Part shown: in pieces, positions 34,325 through 42,902 of the stretch
Layout: each line of letters opens with the position of its first letter
Numbering within the stretch: the stretch's first letter is position 1
Made by a program: the position numbers and the translations under genes
Notes under the pieces: generated by a model
What the model was told of the DNA's origin: nothing
The model's database searches: none
Seen by the model: the letters and a program-made list of their open reading frames with translations, nothing else
NCBI GenBank assembly: GCA_963823165.1
Contig: CAWGKV010000004.1
Location: 90,832 to 154,831 of the forward strand
Direction of reading: 5' to 3'
Source of the DNA: Roseiarcus sp963823165
Lineage (GTDB): Bacteria > Pseudomonadota > Alphaproteobacteria > Rhizobiales > Beijerinckiaceae
DNA length: 64,000 bases

Positions 34325-35677
34325 ATGGACAGTCTGTCCGCCCAAAGCGAGACGAGCGCGCTGACGGGTCGATCGGCTGCCTACATGCCGGGGTTCGGCA
34401 ACGACTTCGAGACCGAGGCATTGCCGGGCGCCCTCCCGCAAGGGCAGAACAGCCCGCAGAAATGCCCCTATGGCCTGTACGCCGAGCAGCTGTCGGGCAC
34501 CGCCTTCACCGCGCCCCGCGGCAAGAACGAGCGAACGTGGTGCTATCGCATTCTCCCGAGCGTCAAACACACCTCGCGCTTTCAGCCAATCGATGTTCCC
34601 TTTTGGAAGACTGCGCCGAACGTGCTTCCCAGCGTCGTGAGCCTCGGGCAGTACCGTTGGGATCCGGTTCCGGCTCCTGCCGACCCGCTGACCTGGGTGA
34701 CGGGGATGCGCACCGTCACCACGGCCGGCGACGTGAACACGCAGGTCGGCATGGCGAGCCATATTTATCTCGTCAACCAGTCGATGGTGGACGAGTACTT
34801 CTATTCCGCGGACAGCGAGCTGCTCGTCGTGCCGCAGCAGGGGCGTCTCCGCTTCTGCACCGAATTGGGGCTCATCGATCTCGAACCCAAGGAAATCGCG
34901 ATCCTGCCGCGCGGGCTCGTCTACCGCGTCGAAGTGCTCGAGGGCCCCTGCCGCGGTTTCGTCTGCGAAAATTATGGGCAGAAGTTCGACCTGCCGAACC
35001 GCGGCCCGATCGGCGCCAACTGCCTGGCCAACCCGCGAGACTTCAAGACGCCGGTCGCGGCGTTCGAGGACTGCGACGCGCCGTCGACCGTCATCGTCAA
35101 ATGGTGCGGGCAATTCCATGCCACCCGAGTCGGGCGCAGCCCGCTCGATGTGGTGGCCTGGCATGGCAACTATGCGCCCTGCAAATATGACTTGCGCACC
35201 TATTCGCCGGTGGGAGCGATCCTGTTCGACCACCCCGACCCGTCGATCTTCACCGTGCTGACGGCGCCCTCCAGCCAGGCGGGAACGGCCAATATCGACT
35301 TCGTTCTGTTCCGCGAGCGCTGGCTGGTCGCCGAGCACACCTTCCGCCCGCCTTGGTATCACAAGAACATCATGTCCGAGTTGATGGGCAATATATACGG
35401 CGTCTACGACGCCAAGCCGCAGGGGTTCGCGCCGGGCGGGATGTCGCTGCACAATTGCATGTTGCCGCACGGACCGGATCGGAACGCGTTCGAGAGAGCG
35501 TCCAATTCCGAGCTGAAGCCCGAGAAGCTCGATGAGACGATGAGCTTCATGTTCGAAACGCGTTTCCCGCAGCACTTGACGGAATGGGCCGCCAAAGCGG
35601 CCCCGCTCCAACGCGACTACATCGACTGCTGGGCGAGCATCGAGAGGAAGTTCGACGGCGCGCCGGGCCTGAAGTGA
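34325..35677 (+). CDS. hmgA: Homogentisate 1,2-dioxygenase
   Basis: A 450-residue non-heme Fe(II) dioxygenase opening the ring of homogentisate to maleylacetoacetate in tyrosine/phenylalanine breakdown. Typical segments: YMPGFGNDFETEALPGALP, GTAFTAPRGKNERTWCYRI, and the metal-binding region TFRPPWYHKNIMSELMGNIY. ATG 34325 follows GGAGAGGACGCC. It is first in an operon with a metallo-beta-lactamase-fold gene, an FAD hydroxylase and DUF2783; hmgB/hmgC (isomerase and hydrolase) are not present. Confidence 0.96.
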   Translation: MDSLSAQSETSALTGRSAAYMPGFGNDFETEALPGALPQGQNSPQKCPYGLYAEQLSGTAFTAPRGKNERTWCYRILPSVKHTSRFQPIDVPFWKTAPNVLPSVVSLGQYRWDPVPAPADPLTWVTGMRTVTTAGDVNTQVGMASHIYLVNQSMVDEYFYSADSELLVVPQQGRLRFCTELGLIDLEPKEIAILPRGLVYRVEVLEGPCRGFVCENYGQKFDLPNRGPIGANCLANPRDFKTPVAAFEDCDAPSTVIVKWCGQFHATRVGRSPLDVVAWHGNYAPCKYDLRTYSPVGAILFDHPDPSIFTVLTAPSSQAGTANIDFVLFRERWLVAEHTFRPPWYHKNIMSELMGNIYGVYDAKPQGFAPGGMSLHNCMLPHGPDRNAFERASNSELKPEKLDETMSFMFETRFPQHLTEWAAKAAPLQRDYIDCWASIERKFDGAPGLK

Positions 35678-36637
35678 GTGACGAAAATGGCCAGAGCATT
35701 CGCCTCGCAGGGCGACCTGACGGAAAAGAAGATCAGCTTCACGGAGATCGGCAGCGGGCTATACGCCTTCACCGCCGAAGGCGATCCGAATTCGGGCGTC
35801 GTCGTCGGCGACGACGCGGTGATGGTGATCGAGGCCCAGGCGACGCCGCGCCTGGCGCAGAAGGTGATCGAGTGCGTGCGTAGCGTGACGGACAAGCCGA
35901 TCACGCATGTCGCGCTGACGCACTACCACGCAGTCCGCGTCCTCGGGGCCTCGGCGTTCGCCGCCCAGCAGGTGATCATGAGCGAGACCGCGCGCGCGAT
36001 GGTGGCCGAACGCGGACAGGAGGATTGGGACAGCGAATTCCAGCGCTTTCCGCGATTGTTCGAGGGGCACGAAAGCATTCCCGGGTTGACTTGGCCGACG
36101 ACGACGTTCCGGGAGCGCATGACGGTGTATCTCGGCCGCCGACGGGTCGACCTCATCCAGCTCGGGCGCGCCCATACCGCGGGCGACATCGTCGTCCACG
36201 TCCCGGACCACAACGTGATGTTCACCGGCGACATCGTCGAGGCCCATTCGGCCTGCTATTGTGGAGACGGGCATTTCGCCGACTGGGGCCCGACCCTGGA
36301 AAGGATCCGGGGTTTCGAACCGGCCGCCATTGCGCCGGGGCGCGGTGACGCCGTCGTCGGCCGAGAGGCCGTGAACGCGGCGCTGGACCGAACCAAGGAC
36401 TTCGTGGCCAGCACCTTCCGCCCGGTGGCCAAGGTGGCCGCCCGAGGCGGCGGCCTGAAGGAGGCCTGGGATTCTATGCGGGCCGAATGCGATCCCAAGT
36501 TCCGCGACTACGCGATCTACGAACACTGCCTGCCGTTCAACGTCAGCCGCGCCTACGACGAAGCGAGAGGCATCGACACGCCCCGGATTTGGACCGCCCA
36601 GCGCGATTTGGAGATGTGGGCCGCGCTGCAGGGCTGA
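35678..36637 (+). CDS. MBL-fold protein with altered metal-binding motif
   Basis: A 319-residue metallo-beta-lactamase-fold protein. Where hydrolases have HxHxDH it has LTHYHAVRV, keeping two histidines but lacking the Asp and third His; RAHTAGDIVVHVP and MFTGDIVEAH follow. The family is found next to homogentisate and aromatic hydroxylase genes. GTG 35678 starts directly after the hmgA stop; ATG 35687 is also possible. It may be a lactone or ester hydrolase with one metal, or a non-hydrolytic relative. Confidence 0.8.
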   Translation: MTKMARAFASQGDLTEKKISFTEIGSGLYAFTAEGDPNSGVVVGDDAVMVIEAQATPRLAQKVIECVRSVTDKPITHVALTHYHAVRVLGASAFAAQQVIMSETARAMVAERGQEDWDSEFQRFPRLFEGHESIPGLTWPTTTFRERMTVYLGRRRVDLIQLGRAHTAGDIVVHVPDHNVMFTGDIVEAHSACYCGDGHFADWGPTLERIRGFEPAAIAPGRGDAVVGREAVNAALDRTKDFVASTFRPVAKVAARGGGLKEAWDSMRAECDPKFRDYAIYEHCLPFNVSRAYDEARGIDTPRIWTAQRDLEMWAALQG

Positions 36638-36658
36638 AGCCGGTCCGAGGGGGAAACG

Positions 36659-38314
36659 ATGGAAGACGCCGTCGCGCCGCGCCACGACTTGGCCGTCACG
36701 CTCTATCCCTACGCCCGTTCCGCCGATCAGGAGTCGTCGACCCTCGCGCATCACCCGGTCATCATCGTGGGAGCCGGACCGGTCGGTTTGGCCGCCGCGC
36801 TCGACCTCGGACGACAAGGCGTGCCGGTCCTGGTGCTGGACGACCACGAGGGCGTCGGCGCCGGGAGCCGCGCCATCTGCTTCTCCAAGCGGACGCTCGA
36901 AATCTGCGATCGGCTGGGCGCGGGCGGACCGATGTTGAGCAAAGGAGTCCAGTGGAGCCGGGGCAAGGTATTTCGGGACGACCGCCTGATCTACGAATTC
37001 GATCTCCTGCCCGAGTCAGGCCACAAGTTCCCGGCTTTCATCAACTTGCAACAGCCCTATTTCGAGAAGTTCCTGCACGACGCCATCTTGGCCGCACAAG
37101 CGAACGGCGCGCCGATCGAAATTCGCGGAAGAAACCGCGTCGATTCGGTGGCGCAGGACGGCGGCGGGGTGACAGTCGCCGCGACAACTCCCGATGGCGC
37201 CTATCGGATGCGGGCCGACTGGTTGATCGCCGCGGACGGGGTCCATTCGCCGGTGCGGGAAACGATGGGACTGGGATTCGAAGGGCGGACCTTCGAGGAC
37301 AATTTTCTGATCGCCGACGTGCAGATGGAGGCCGGTTTCCCTACGGAGCGCTGGTTCTGGTTCGAGCCTCACTTCAAATCGGGCAACTCCGCGCTTTTGC
37401 ACAAGCAGCCGGACAACATCTGGCGGATCGACTTCCAGCTGGGCTGGAACATCGATCGCAAGAAGGAGCTCGAACCCGAGCGCATTCGGGCGCGCATCGA
37501 CGCGATGCTTGGCCCAGCATCCGATTACACGCTCATCTGGACCTCGATTTACACTTTCCAATGTCGCCGCATGGAGAAGTTCCGCCACGGCCGGGTGATC
37601 TTCGCCGGCGACGCCGCGCATCAGGTCAGCCCCTTTGGAGCGCGCGGCGCAAATTCCGGCATCCAGGACGTCGACAATCTCTGCTGGAAACTCAAGCTGG
37701 TGCTGGACGGCGTCGCGCCGGACGCCCTTCTCGACACTTATTCGGAAGAGAGGGTTCACGGGGCCGACGAGAACATTCTCAACTCGACCCGCGCCACCGA
37801 TTTCATCACGCCGAAGACCGAGATCTCCAAAGTTTTCCGCAACGCAGTGCTGGACCTCGCTGAATCTGCGCCGTTCGCGCGAAGCTTCGTCAACTCGGGC
37901 CGGCTCTCGATCCCTTGCGTCTATGACGGGTCGCGGCTCAACGGAGATGGTTGCGCCACGATGCCGATACTGACGCGCCCGGGCGCGGCTTTGCCGGACG
38001 CGCCGCTCGCCGGCGGGTGGTTGCTCGAGCGGCTCGGCCAGACATTCCAGCTGCTGACCATCGACGCGGAGGCGCCGGAGACCCTGAGGGCGCACGGCTT
38101 GACCCTGCCCTGCATCGGTTTGAGCGCCTCGGGCAACGAGCCGCTCCGGGCGCACTATCTCGGCGCCGCTGCGAGCGCAATCTACCTGGTCCGCCCAGAC
38201 CAGCACGTTGCAGCGCGATGGGAGCGCTTCAACGAGGCGACCGTCGTCGCCGCGCTTGCTCGGGCCCTCGCCCTGGAGACTGAAAGTGCTGATAACCGCC
38301 CCGAACATCGCTGA
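36659..38314 (+). CDS. FAD-dependent aromatic hydroxylase, MhpA/UbiH-like
   Basis: A 551-residue flavoprotein monooxygenase. N-terminal FAD Rossmann motif HPVIIVGAGPVGLAAALDLG, then RAICFSKRTLEI, the DG motif ADWLIAADGVHSPVRE, and RVIFAGDAAHQVSPFGARGA near residue 320, followed by a thioredoxin-like C-terminal domain. It belongs to the class A para-type hydroxylases; in this operon a hydroxylation leading to homogentisate (for example of 3-hydroxyphenylacetate) is likely but unproven. It overlaps DUF2783 by 29 bases. Confidence 0.88.
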   Translation: MEDAVAPRHDLAVTLYPYARSADQESSTLAHHPVIIVGAGPVGLAAALDLGRQGVPVLVLDDHEGVGAGSRAICFSKRTLEICDRLGAGGPMLSKGVQWSRGKVFRDDRLIYEFDLLPESGHKFPAFINLQQPYFEKFLHDAILAAQANGAPIEIRGRNRVDSVAQDGGGVTVAATTPDGAYRMRADWLIAADGVHSPVRETMGLGFEGRTFEDNFLIADVQMEAGFPTERWFWFEPHFKSGNSALLHKQPDNIWRIDFQLGWNIDRKKELEPERIRARIDAMLGPASDYTLIWTSIYTFQCRRMEKFRHGRVIFAGDAAHQVSPFGARGANSGIQDVDNLCWKLKLVLDGVAPDALLDTYSEERVHGADENILNSTRATDFITPKTEISKVFRNAVLDLAESAPFARSFVNSGRLSIPCVYDGSRLNGDGCATMPILTRPGAALPDAPLAGGWLLERLGQTFQLLTIDAEAPETLRAHGLTLPCIGLSASGNEPLRAHYLGAAASAIYLVRPDQHVAARWERFNEATVVAALARALALETESADNRPEHR

Positions 38315-38504
38315 CCCGGACGAGGCCTATGCAATGCTGTTGGCTGCGCATGAGGGGCTCTCCGCAGCCGAAAGTCACGCGCTGAACGCGCGGCTCGTCC
38401 TCATCCTGGCCAATCATGTCGGAGAAATGGAGGCGCTTGCTCAAGCCCTCGAGCTCGCGAAGAAGTCGGGCCGCCTACCTGACAGGCGGATCTCGCGAAA
38501 TTAG
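38286..38504 (+). CDS. DUF2783 domain protein
   Basis: A 72-residue protein (PNIADPDEAYAMLLAAHEGL ... LNARLVLILANHVGE) of the DUF2783 family, usually the last gene in clusters with FAD hydroxylase and MBL-fold genes. GTG 38286 inside the hydroxylase gene, preceded by GGAGA. Function unknown. Confidence 0.82.
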   Translation: MLITAPNIADPDEAYAMLLAAHEGLSAAESHALNARLVLILANHVGEMEALAQALELAKKSGRLPDRRISRN

Positions 38505-38564
38505 CTCCGAAAAGGACCGGAAACATTGCCGGCTCGTCCACCGAAATCGACGGTTTCCCCGCCC

Positions 38565-39548
38565 TCATGGCCGCAGGGCGTCCTGCGCCGCGATGATCCG
38601 GTCGATCAACCTGTCCTCCTCGTTTTCCAACGGGCTTGTCGTCTGCAGCCGTTCCTTGGCGTGAACGATCGAGTCGTGCAGAATCTCGTCGAGATCCTGC
38701 GAGGCCTCGAACGGGCCGGCGACGCTCTTGATCTTCGAATTGTCAAACAGAGCCGACCAGGTTTTGTCGCCCATCAGCGGACCTTCCCATTCCCTGTTGT
38801 AACGAATGAGCGTGTCAGTCGGCACATGGGCGTGGATCGCCGCGACGCCGAAGCCGCGCGCGATTGCTTCGTGGATCTGGTTCCAAGTGAATCCCCGATC
38901 CGTCGTGATGTGGAAGTCCTCGCCGAGCGCCTTCGGGTTGCCGAGCAGGCGCACGAACGGTTTCGCGACGTCGACGGACCGGGTGAGCGTCCAAAGGGAG
39001 GAGCCGTCGCCGGCGACGAGCACCGGCTTTCCGGCGATCATCCGCCGTATGGCAGAGTCTTTGTCGCCGACCTGGATCGGCATGCCCGTGCGCACGGTGT
39101 GGCTCGGACGCACGATCGTGTAAGGAAGCTTTTCCTGGTCGCGCAGGGCGAGCTCGCAGGCGATCTTGTGGCGGCTGTATCGCCAGTACTTGTTCTCCAG
39201 GGGCGTCCGCTCGGTCATCAGGTAATTCCTAACCGGCTTTTCGTAGACCGAGGCCGACGAGATGAAGACGTATTGCCCGGTCTTGCCGGTGAAGGTCTCG
39301 ATGTCGCGTCGCATCTGGTCGGCGGTGTAGACGCGAAACTGGGCGACGACATCGAAGCGCCTGTCGGCGAGCGCGCCATAGGCGGCGTCGGTCACATCGC
39401 CGACCAGCGACGCGACCCCGGCCGGCAGCGGCGCCGCGGTTTTCCCGCGATTGAGCACCGTCACCTTGTGGCCCGCGGCGACTGAAACCTCGACGCAAGG
39501 CAGCGAAATCTGGCCGGTTCCGCCGATATAGAGAACGCTGAGCGCCAT
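38565..39548 (-). CDS. NAD-dependent epimerase/dehydratase family protein
   Basis: A 327-residue extended SDR. It starts VLYIGGTGQISLPCVEVSVA, a glycine-rich nucleotide loop of altered form (GGTGQIS), with the catalytic region SSASVYEKPVRNY and a later YSRHKIACELAL supplying the Tyr-x-x-x-Lys-like motif. Probably acts on a nucleotide sugar or keto sugar. ATG 39548 is used; ATG 39557 is an alternative. Convergent with DUF2783, no partner genes. Confidence 0.83.
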   Translation of the reverse strand: MALSVLYIGGTGQISLPCVEVSVAAGHKVTVLNRGKTAAPLPAGVASLVGDVTDAAYGALADRRFDVVAQFRVYTADQMRRDIETFTGKTGQYVFISSASVYEKPVRNYLMTERTPLENKYWRYSRHKIACELALRDQEKLPYTIVRPSHTVRTGMPIQVGDKDSAIRRMIAGKPVLVAGDGSSLWTLTRSVDVAKPFVRLLGNPKALGEDFHITTDRGFTWNQIHEAIARGFGVAAIHAHVPTDTLIRYNREWEGPLMGDKTWSALFDNSKIKSVAGPFEASQDLDEILHDSIVHAKERLQTTSPLENEEDRLIDRIIAAQDALRP

Positions 39549-39623
39549 TGAGGGCATCCTTGTGGCTGGCAGTGGAAGCGATTGAACCTACACGGTGATT
39601 GCGACTTGAGCACCAAGGAGCCG

Positions 39624-39865
39624 ATGAAGACGATCCTGACCTGCGCCGTCACCGGCAACATGACCCGCCCCGAGCAGAATCCGAATCGGCCGATCACGCC
39701 CGACGAGATCGCGCAGATTGTCTCTGGACGCCGCCGCCGCAGGCGCGGCGATTGTCCACATTCATGTCCGCTATACCGGACGGGCGGCAGTCCGTGGAGC
39801 TTGCGCATTATCACGACGCCGTGCGCCTGATCCGGGCAAAAAGCGACGCTCTGATCAGGCGCATC
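39624..39865 (+). pseudogene. BKACE (3-keto-5-aminohexanoate cleavage, DUF849) gene, 5' fragment
   Basis: The first about 80 codons survive in three frames: MKTILTCAVTGNMTRPEQNP, then LDAAAAGAAIVHIHVR near 39723-39770, then DGRQSVELAHYHDAVRLIR near 39780-39835. These match the N-terminus of beta-keto acid cleavage enzymes. Two single-base frame changes and loss of the remaining three-quarters of the gene make it dead. It runs into the fragment described next. Confidence 0.85.
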
Positions 39866-39919
39866 GGCCGGTTGCGAAGCTCGGCGGCCAGATCGCCGCC
39901 TCGGACGAGGCGCGCGAGT

Positions 39920-40140
39920 TCGCTGCTCGAGCACCTTTTCGAAGCTGGCGAAGAACGGCACGCTCTGGAATTGCTTCACGCCGATATTCCCCGCCAGGTT
40001 CGCCGCCCACCCGTATCCGGTGATCTCGAACCGCCAGGCCGGGGAAGCGCCGGCTCGGGAATGGGCTCAGGCGCGGGCTTCCTGGTCGGCAAGCGCAAGG
40101 CCCTTGTACCCGTTTCTGGATCGTTGGCCGCCATGACTCG
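39920..40140 (-). pseudogene. Outer-membrane beta-barrel-like protein, 5' fragment
   Basis: On the minus strand a proline-rich linker (PAPEPIPEPA, about 40075) shifts frame by one base into PAWRFEITGYGWAANLAGNI and VPFFASFEKVLE. This start-linker-barrel layout resembles alphaproteobacterial outer-membrane proteins. The frame is lost at about 39930, close to the end of the BKACE fragment. No complete gene remains; the family is a guess from pattern. Confidence 0.45.
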
Positions 40141-40326
40141 TCGCGGAGCCCCCGTCGAGCGCCCGGATCATCCCTCCGTCGGCGCCCCAAAACTCCACGC
40201 CCCCGCGCGTCGCCGAGCGTCAATCGGCCACATGCAAGCGCGTGGCCAAGAGAAGGCGCAGATGATACGAGGAGGCGGCAGCCGGAGCGTTGATACGCGG
40301 CGGGCCCAGAGATCAGGGAGTGGGTA

Positions 40327-40701
40327 ATGGGAGAATCAGGGATGAAAAGGCTGGGGCTGACTGGTGCGATCGTTTTGCTGGCGTCGGGCGCCGCGCAAGC
40401 CCAAGTCGAATTGAAAACCTATGCCGACGCGAACGGCAACCTCGACGTTCAGGCGCTGACATGCGCGCAGTTGGCGAACACGTTCCAGGAAGACGCAGAC
40501 TTCATGACGGTCTGGTACAGCGGCTGGTACAACGGCCTGGCGAACTACAGCAAGCTGAAGGTCGATCGCGCCAAGGAGCTGGAGCATCGCGTCATCGTCT
40601 ATTGCAAGGCCAATCCGGGCACGAAGGTCATCAAAGCGATGGACATCAATATCAAGCAAATGCGCAAGGAAGCCGGCATCAAGGTCAACGACGAACAGTA
40701 G
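40327..40701 (+). CDS. HdeA/HdeB-like exported protein, copy 1
   Basis: A 124-residue exported protein. The signal peptide ends QAQVE; the mature part has two cysteines (LTCAQLAN and VYCKANPG) as in acid-stress chaperones of the HdeA family, plus DADFMTVWYSGWYNGLANYS. ATG 40327 has GGGAG upstream; ATG 40342 gives a shorter signal peptide. The next gene is a paralogue. A periplasmic chaperone role is taken from the family. Confidence 0.83.
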   Translation: MGESGMKRLGLTGAIVLLASGAAQAQVELKTYADANGNLDVQALTCAQLANTFQEDADFMTVWYSGWYNGLANYSKLKVDRAKELEHRVIVYCKANPGTKVIKAMDINIKQMRKEAGIKVNDEQ

Positions 40702-40770
40702 CCGACGACGGTCGCATTGGGCCCAAACGACCTGTCGGCCCCGGATCAGAATTGGAAAGAGAGAGAACCA

Positions 40771-41169
40771 ATGGTTGCTTCAAAAAAAGAAATTGTCGGC
40801 GCGCTGTCTGCTGCGGTCGACTGGGCCGACTTGCGCGTAGGGCTTCTCGCCGCAGCGACGCTGGTTGCGTCGGCCTCGGCGTCGACGGCGCAGGTCGAAT
40901 TGAAGACCTACACCGACGCAAAAGGCTACCTCAACGTGCGGGCGTTGACCTGCGCGCAGCTAGCCAACACCTACCAGGAGGACGCAAACTTCCTTGGCGC
41001 CTGGTACAGCGGCTGGTGGAACGGCCATTTGAAGAGACACTCAGTCAATATCGACCGGGCCAAGCAGGGCCTCCACGAAGTCATCGTCTATTGCAAAGCC
41101 AATCCCGACAAGAAGGTTGTCGATGCGGTCGACGACTTCGCGAAGAAGGTTCAGGCAGGCGAGAAATAG
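40771..41169 (+). CDS. HdeA/HdeB-like exported protein, copy 2
   Basis: A 132-residue paralogue of the preceding gene (AQVELKTYTDAKGYLNVRAL, LTCAQLANTYQEDANFLGAW, VIVYCKANPDKKVVDAVDDF). The N-terminus before the signal core is longer. The ATG follows GAAAGAGAGAACC. The two genes are 69 bases apart and probably arose by tandem duplication. Confidence 0.83.
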   Translation: MVASKKEIVGALSAAVDWADLRVGLLAAATLVASASASTAQVELKTYTDAKGYLNVRALTCAQLANTYQEDANFLGAWYSGWWNGHLKRHSVNIDRAKQGLHEVIVYCKANPDKKVVDAVDDFAKKVQAGEK

Positions 41170-41282
41170 CAGAACCTGAATGCAGAGGTCTCACAAAATA
41201 GCCTTGTCTCTCGCCATGGCGGTGGGGCCTGGGCTTAGGGGCCTCACTCGGACATCTGGCGGGCGGCGGCGCGCCGCCCGAC

Positions 41283-41771
41283 CTACTCCTTCGGCGGCAA
41301 GGCCGAGCGAACTGAATCGTCGAGCACGTATTCATTCTGCTCATCGGCGAGGCCGTTCGTGGACCCGGCGGCCGGCTTTCGCTTCGCCAGCATCGCCGGG
41401 CGTCCGTTGTCCATCTCCTGCTGCGCCTGGCGCAGCGTCTTTTTCATCCGTTCGTCGAGCCGCGTCTCGTACGACCGCGGCGGCCCGCCGTCGCAGCGCA
41501 GCCAAAGATCGACGAGGTTCGCATCGTCGTGCGGCAGGAAGGCGACCAGCTGGGCCCGGTCGGGCAGCGCCGCCAGCGAGGCGGTGACCGGGAGTCCCAT
41601 CATCGGATTGACCTCGAGCGGCGTCACGCAAGCAGCCGCGACGATCAGCAGCGGCAGTCCGACCTTGGCGAAGAGCGGCGCGTTCGATGACCGGAACAGC
41701 CACGACGCCATGACGGTCATCGCTGCCAGCATGAGGCCGAAAGTGACGGCGAATGTCGAAAAGAATGTCAC
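41283..41771 (-). CDS. Membrane protein of the stator-like operon
   Basis: A 162-residue protein with two N-terminal transmembrane helices (FAVTFGLMLAAMTVMASWLF and VGLPLLIVAAACVTPLEV) and a soluble C-terminal part (NLVDLWLRCDGGPPRSYETR ... EKDA-type charged tail). Its start overlaps the stop of the ExbD-like gene by four bases, so it is the third gene of that operon. No family recognised; it may be a periplasm- or cytoplasm-facing partner of the channel. Confidence 0.7.
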   Translation of the reverse strand: MTFFSTFAVTFGLMLAAMTVMASWLFRSSNAPLFAKVGLPLLIVAAACVTPLEVNPMMGLPVTASLAALPDRAQLVAFLPHDDANLVDLWLRCDGGPPRSYETRLDERMKKTLRQAQQEMDNGRPAMLAKRKPAAGSTNGLADEQNEYVLDDSVRSALPPKE

Positions 41772-42394
41772 GGGTAGCCTGCCGTTCTGTAAGCCTTCGC
41801 GGTCACCAGTTCGAGCGGCGGCTCCGCCAAAGCGATCCTGCCCCCATTCGAGAGGTCGAAGCTTTCGACATTGATCGTCTGGCCGACCCGCTCGAGCGTC
41901 ACATCCTTTGCGTAGACGAGATGCACCTTCGGGTTGACCGCGACGATCTCGACGTGGACCTTCACGCCCGGGCCGTGCAGCGCGCCTACCTGGGTAGCCC
42001 CGTTCTGGCGGAACGCGTACAGGTTCACTCCGAGGTCGTAGTGACCGGGCTCCACGCAGCGCAGCGAAATCGTCTCCTTGTCGCTGTCGACCTTGACCTT
42101 CGTTCCGTCCGCGAGCGTGACGACGTCATCGATGAAGCCCCGATTGTCGCTGTCGAGCCTGGCGCAGCCGACGTCGCGCGAACCGTAGAAGACGGGCTTC
42201 TTGCCCGGCGGGATCAGCCAGATGTCGACGTCGGCGTCGAGGTTCACGTCCCACTCGGCCGACAGAAGATACTCGGCCTTTTCCGGCACACCGCTCTGTG
42301 CGGGCTCCTTCGGCGCGACCGCGACGATCACGACGCTCAGAACGCAAAGCAGGAGATCGGCGAGGCCAATCCAGATCGAGGAGCGATCGCGCAT
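41768..42394 (-). CDS. ExbD/MotB-like membrane protein with a DUF2135-like domain
   Basis: A 208-residue protein with a single N-terminal helix containing an acidic residue (SIWIGLADLLLCVLSVVIVA), the mark of ExbD/MotB/TolR plug helices that carry the proton path. The periplasmic part (DVDIWLIPPGKKPVFYGSRD ... RLDSDNRGF ... EPGHYDLGVNLYAFRQ) resembles DUF2135/YfaP beta-sandwich domains, and not the peptidoglycan-binding OmpA domain of MotB. It follows the TolQ-like gene by 22 bases. This combination is unusual. Confidence 0.7.
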   Translation of the reverse strand: MRDRSSIWIGLADLLLCVLSVVIVAVAPKEPAQSGVPEKAEYLLSAEWDVNLDADVDIWLIPPGKKPVFYGSRDVGCARLDSDNRGFIDDVVTLADGTKVKVDSDKETISLRCVEPGHYDLGVNLYAFRQNGATQVGALHGPGVKVHVEIVAVNPKVHLVYAKDVTLERVGQTINVESFDLSNGGRIALAEPPLELVTAKAYRTAGYP

Positions 42395-42416
42395 GAACGA
42401 TCTCGCATCATCCGCT

Positions 42417-42902
42417 TCAAGGCCGGTTCGCGATGCGTCGCTTGGCCGTCGAGGCCCTGCGAATCCCGGCTTCGAGATTGAACGTCATGACGGCGAGGAG
42501 CGCGGCCGAGACGCCGCCGCACGCGGTCGTGAAGAGCGACGTCGCGAGCGCGGTGAAGCTCGTCGCGCCGCCCGCGAGCGCCTTCGCCTGAAGCGAGAGG
42601 CCGATCGCTGTTCCGACGAAGCCCGCCATGACGCTCAGCCTTTCTGCGAGATGACCGAAGTCGGACGCGGGAGCGTGGGACGGAACATCGCCGTCCGTCG
42701 TCTGTCGTCCATCGTCTGCGAGCCACGCCTGCCAGCCAAGGTAGATCGAGGCCCCGACAAACAGCACGGCAATAACGCTGGTCATTCTCGACAAGTCGTC
42801 AGCCCAGATCGTCTGCGGAACGCCGTTGATCGCAGCAAAAAACGCCGCGGAAGCAATTGCCAGGCAGATCACAAAATGAGACAGAAAGGTAAACCGCGGC
42901 AT
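42417..42902 (-). CDS. MotA/TolQ/ExbB-like proton channel protein, compact
   Basis: A 161-residue membrane protein with about four hydrophobic segments. FVGTAIGLSLQAKALAGGAT followed by ALATSLFTTACGGVSAAL resembles the channel-forming TM2-TM3 block of MotA/TolQ/ExbB (GT.LGL ... ALATAL.TTA.G). It is shorter than ExbB and TolQ, with a small cytoplasmic loop. First gene of a three-gene operon whose second product is ExbD-like, which strengthens the call. Confidence 0.72.
   Translation of the reverse strand: MPRFTFLSHFVICLAIASAAFFAAINGVPQTIWADDLSRMTSVIAVLFVGASIYLGWQAWLADDGRQTTDGDVPSHAPASDFGHLAERLSVMAGFVGTAIGLSLQAKALAGGATSFTALATSLFTTACGGVSAALLAVMTFNLEAGIRRASTAKRRIANRP

Noticed and set aside
37016..38308. 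Minus-strand frame of 430 codons in the FAD hydroxylase gene
   Set aside because: Shadow of the hydroxylase, which has FAD motifs; composition is non-protein-like.
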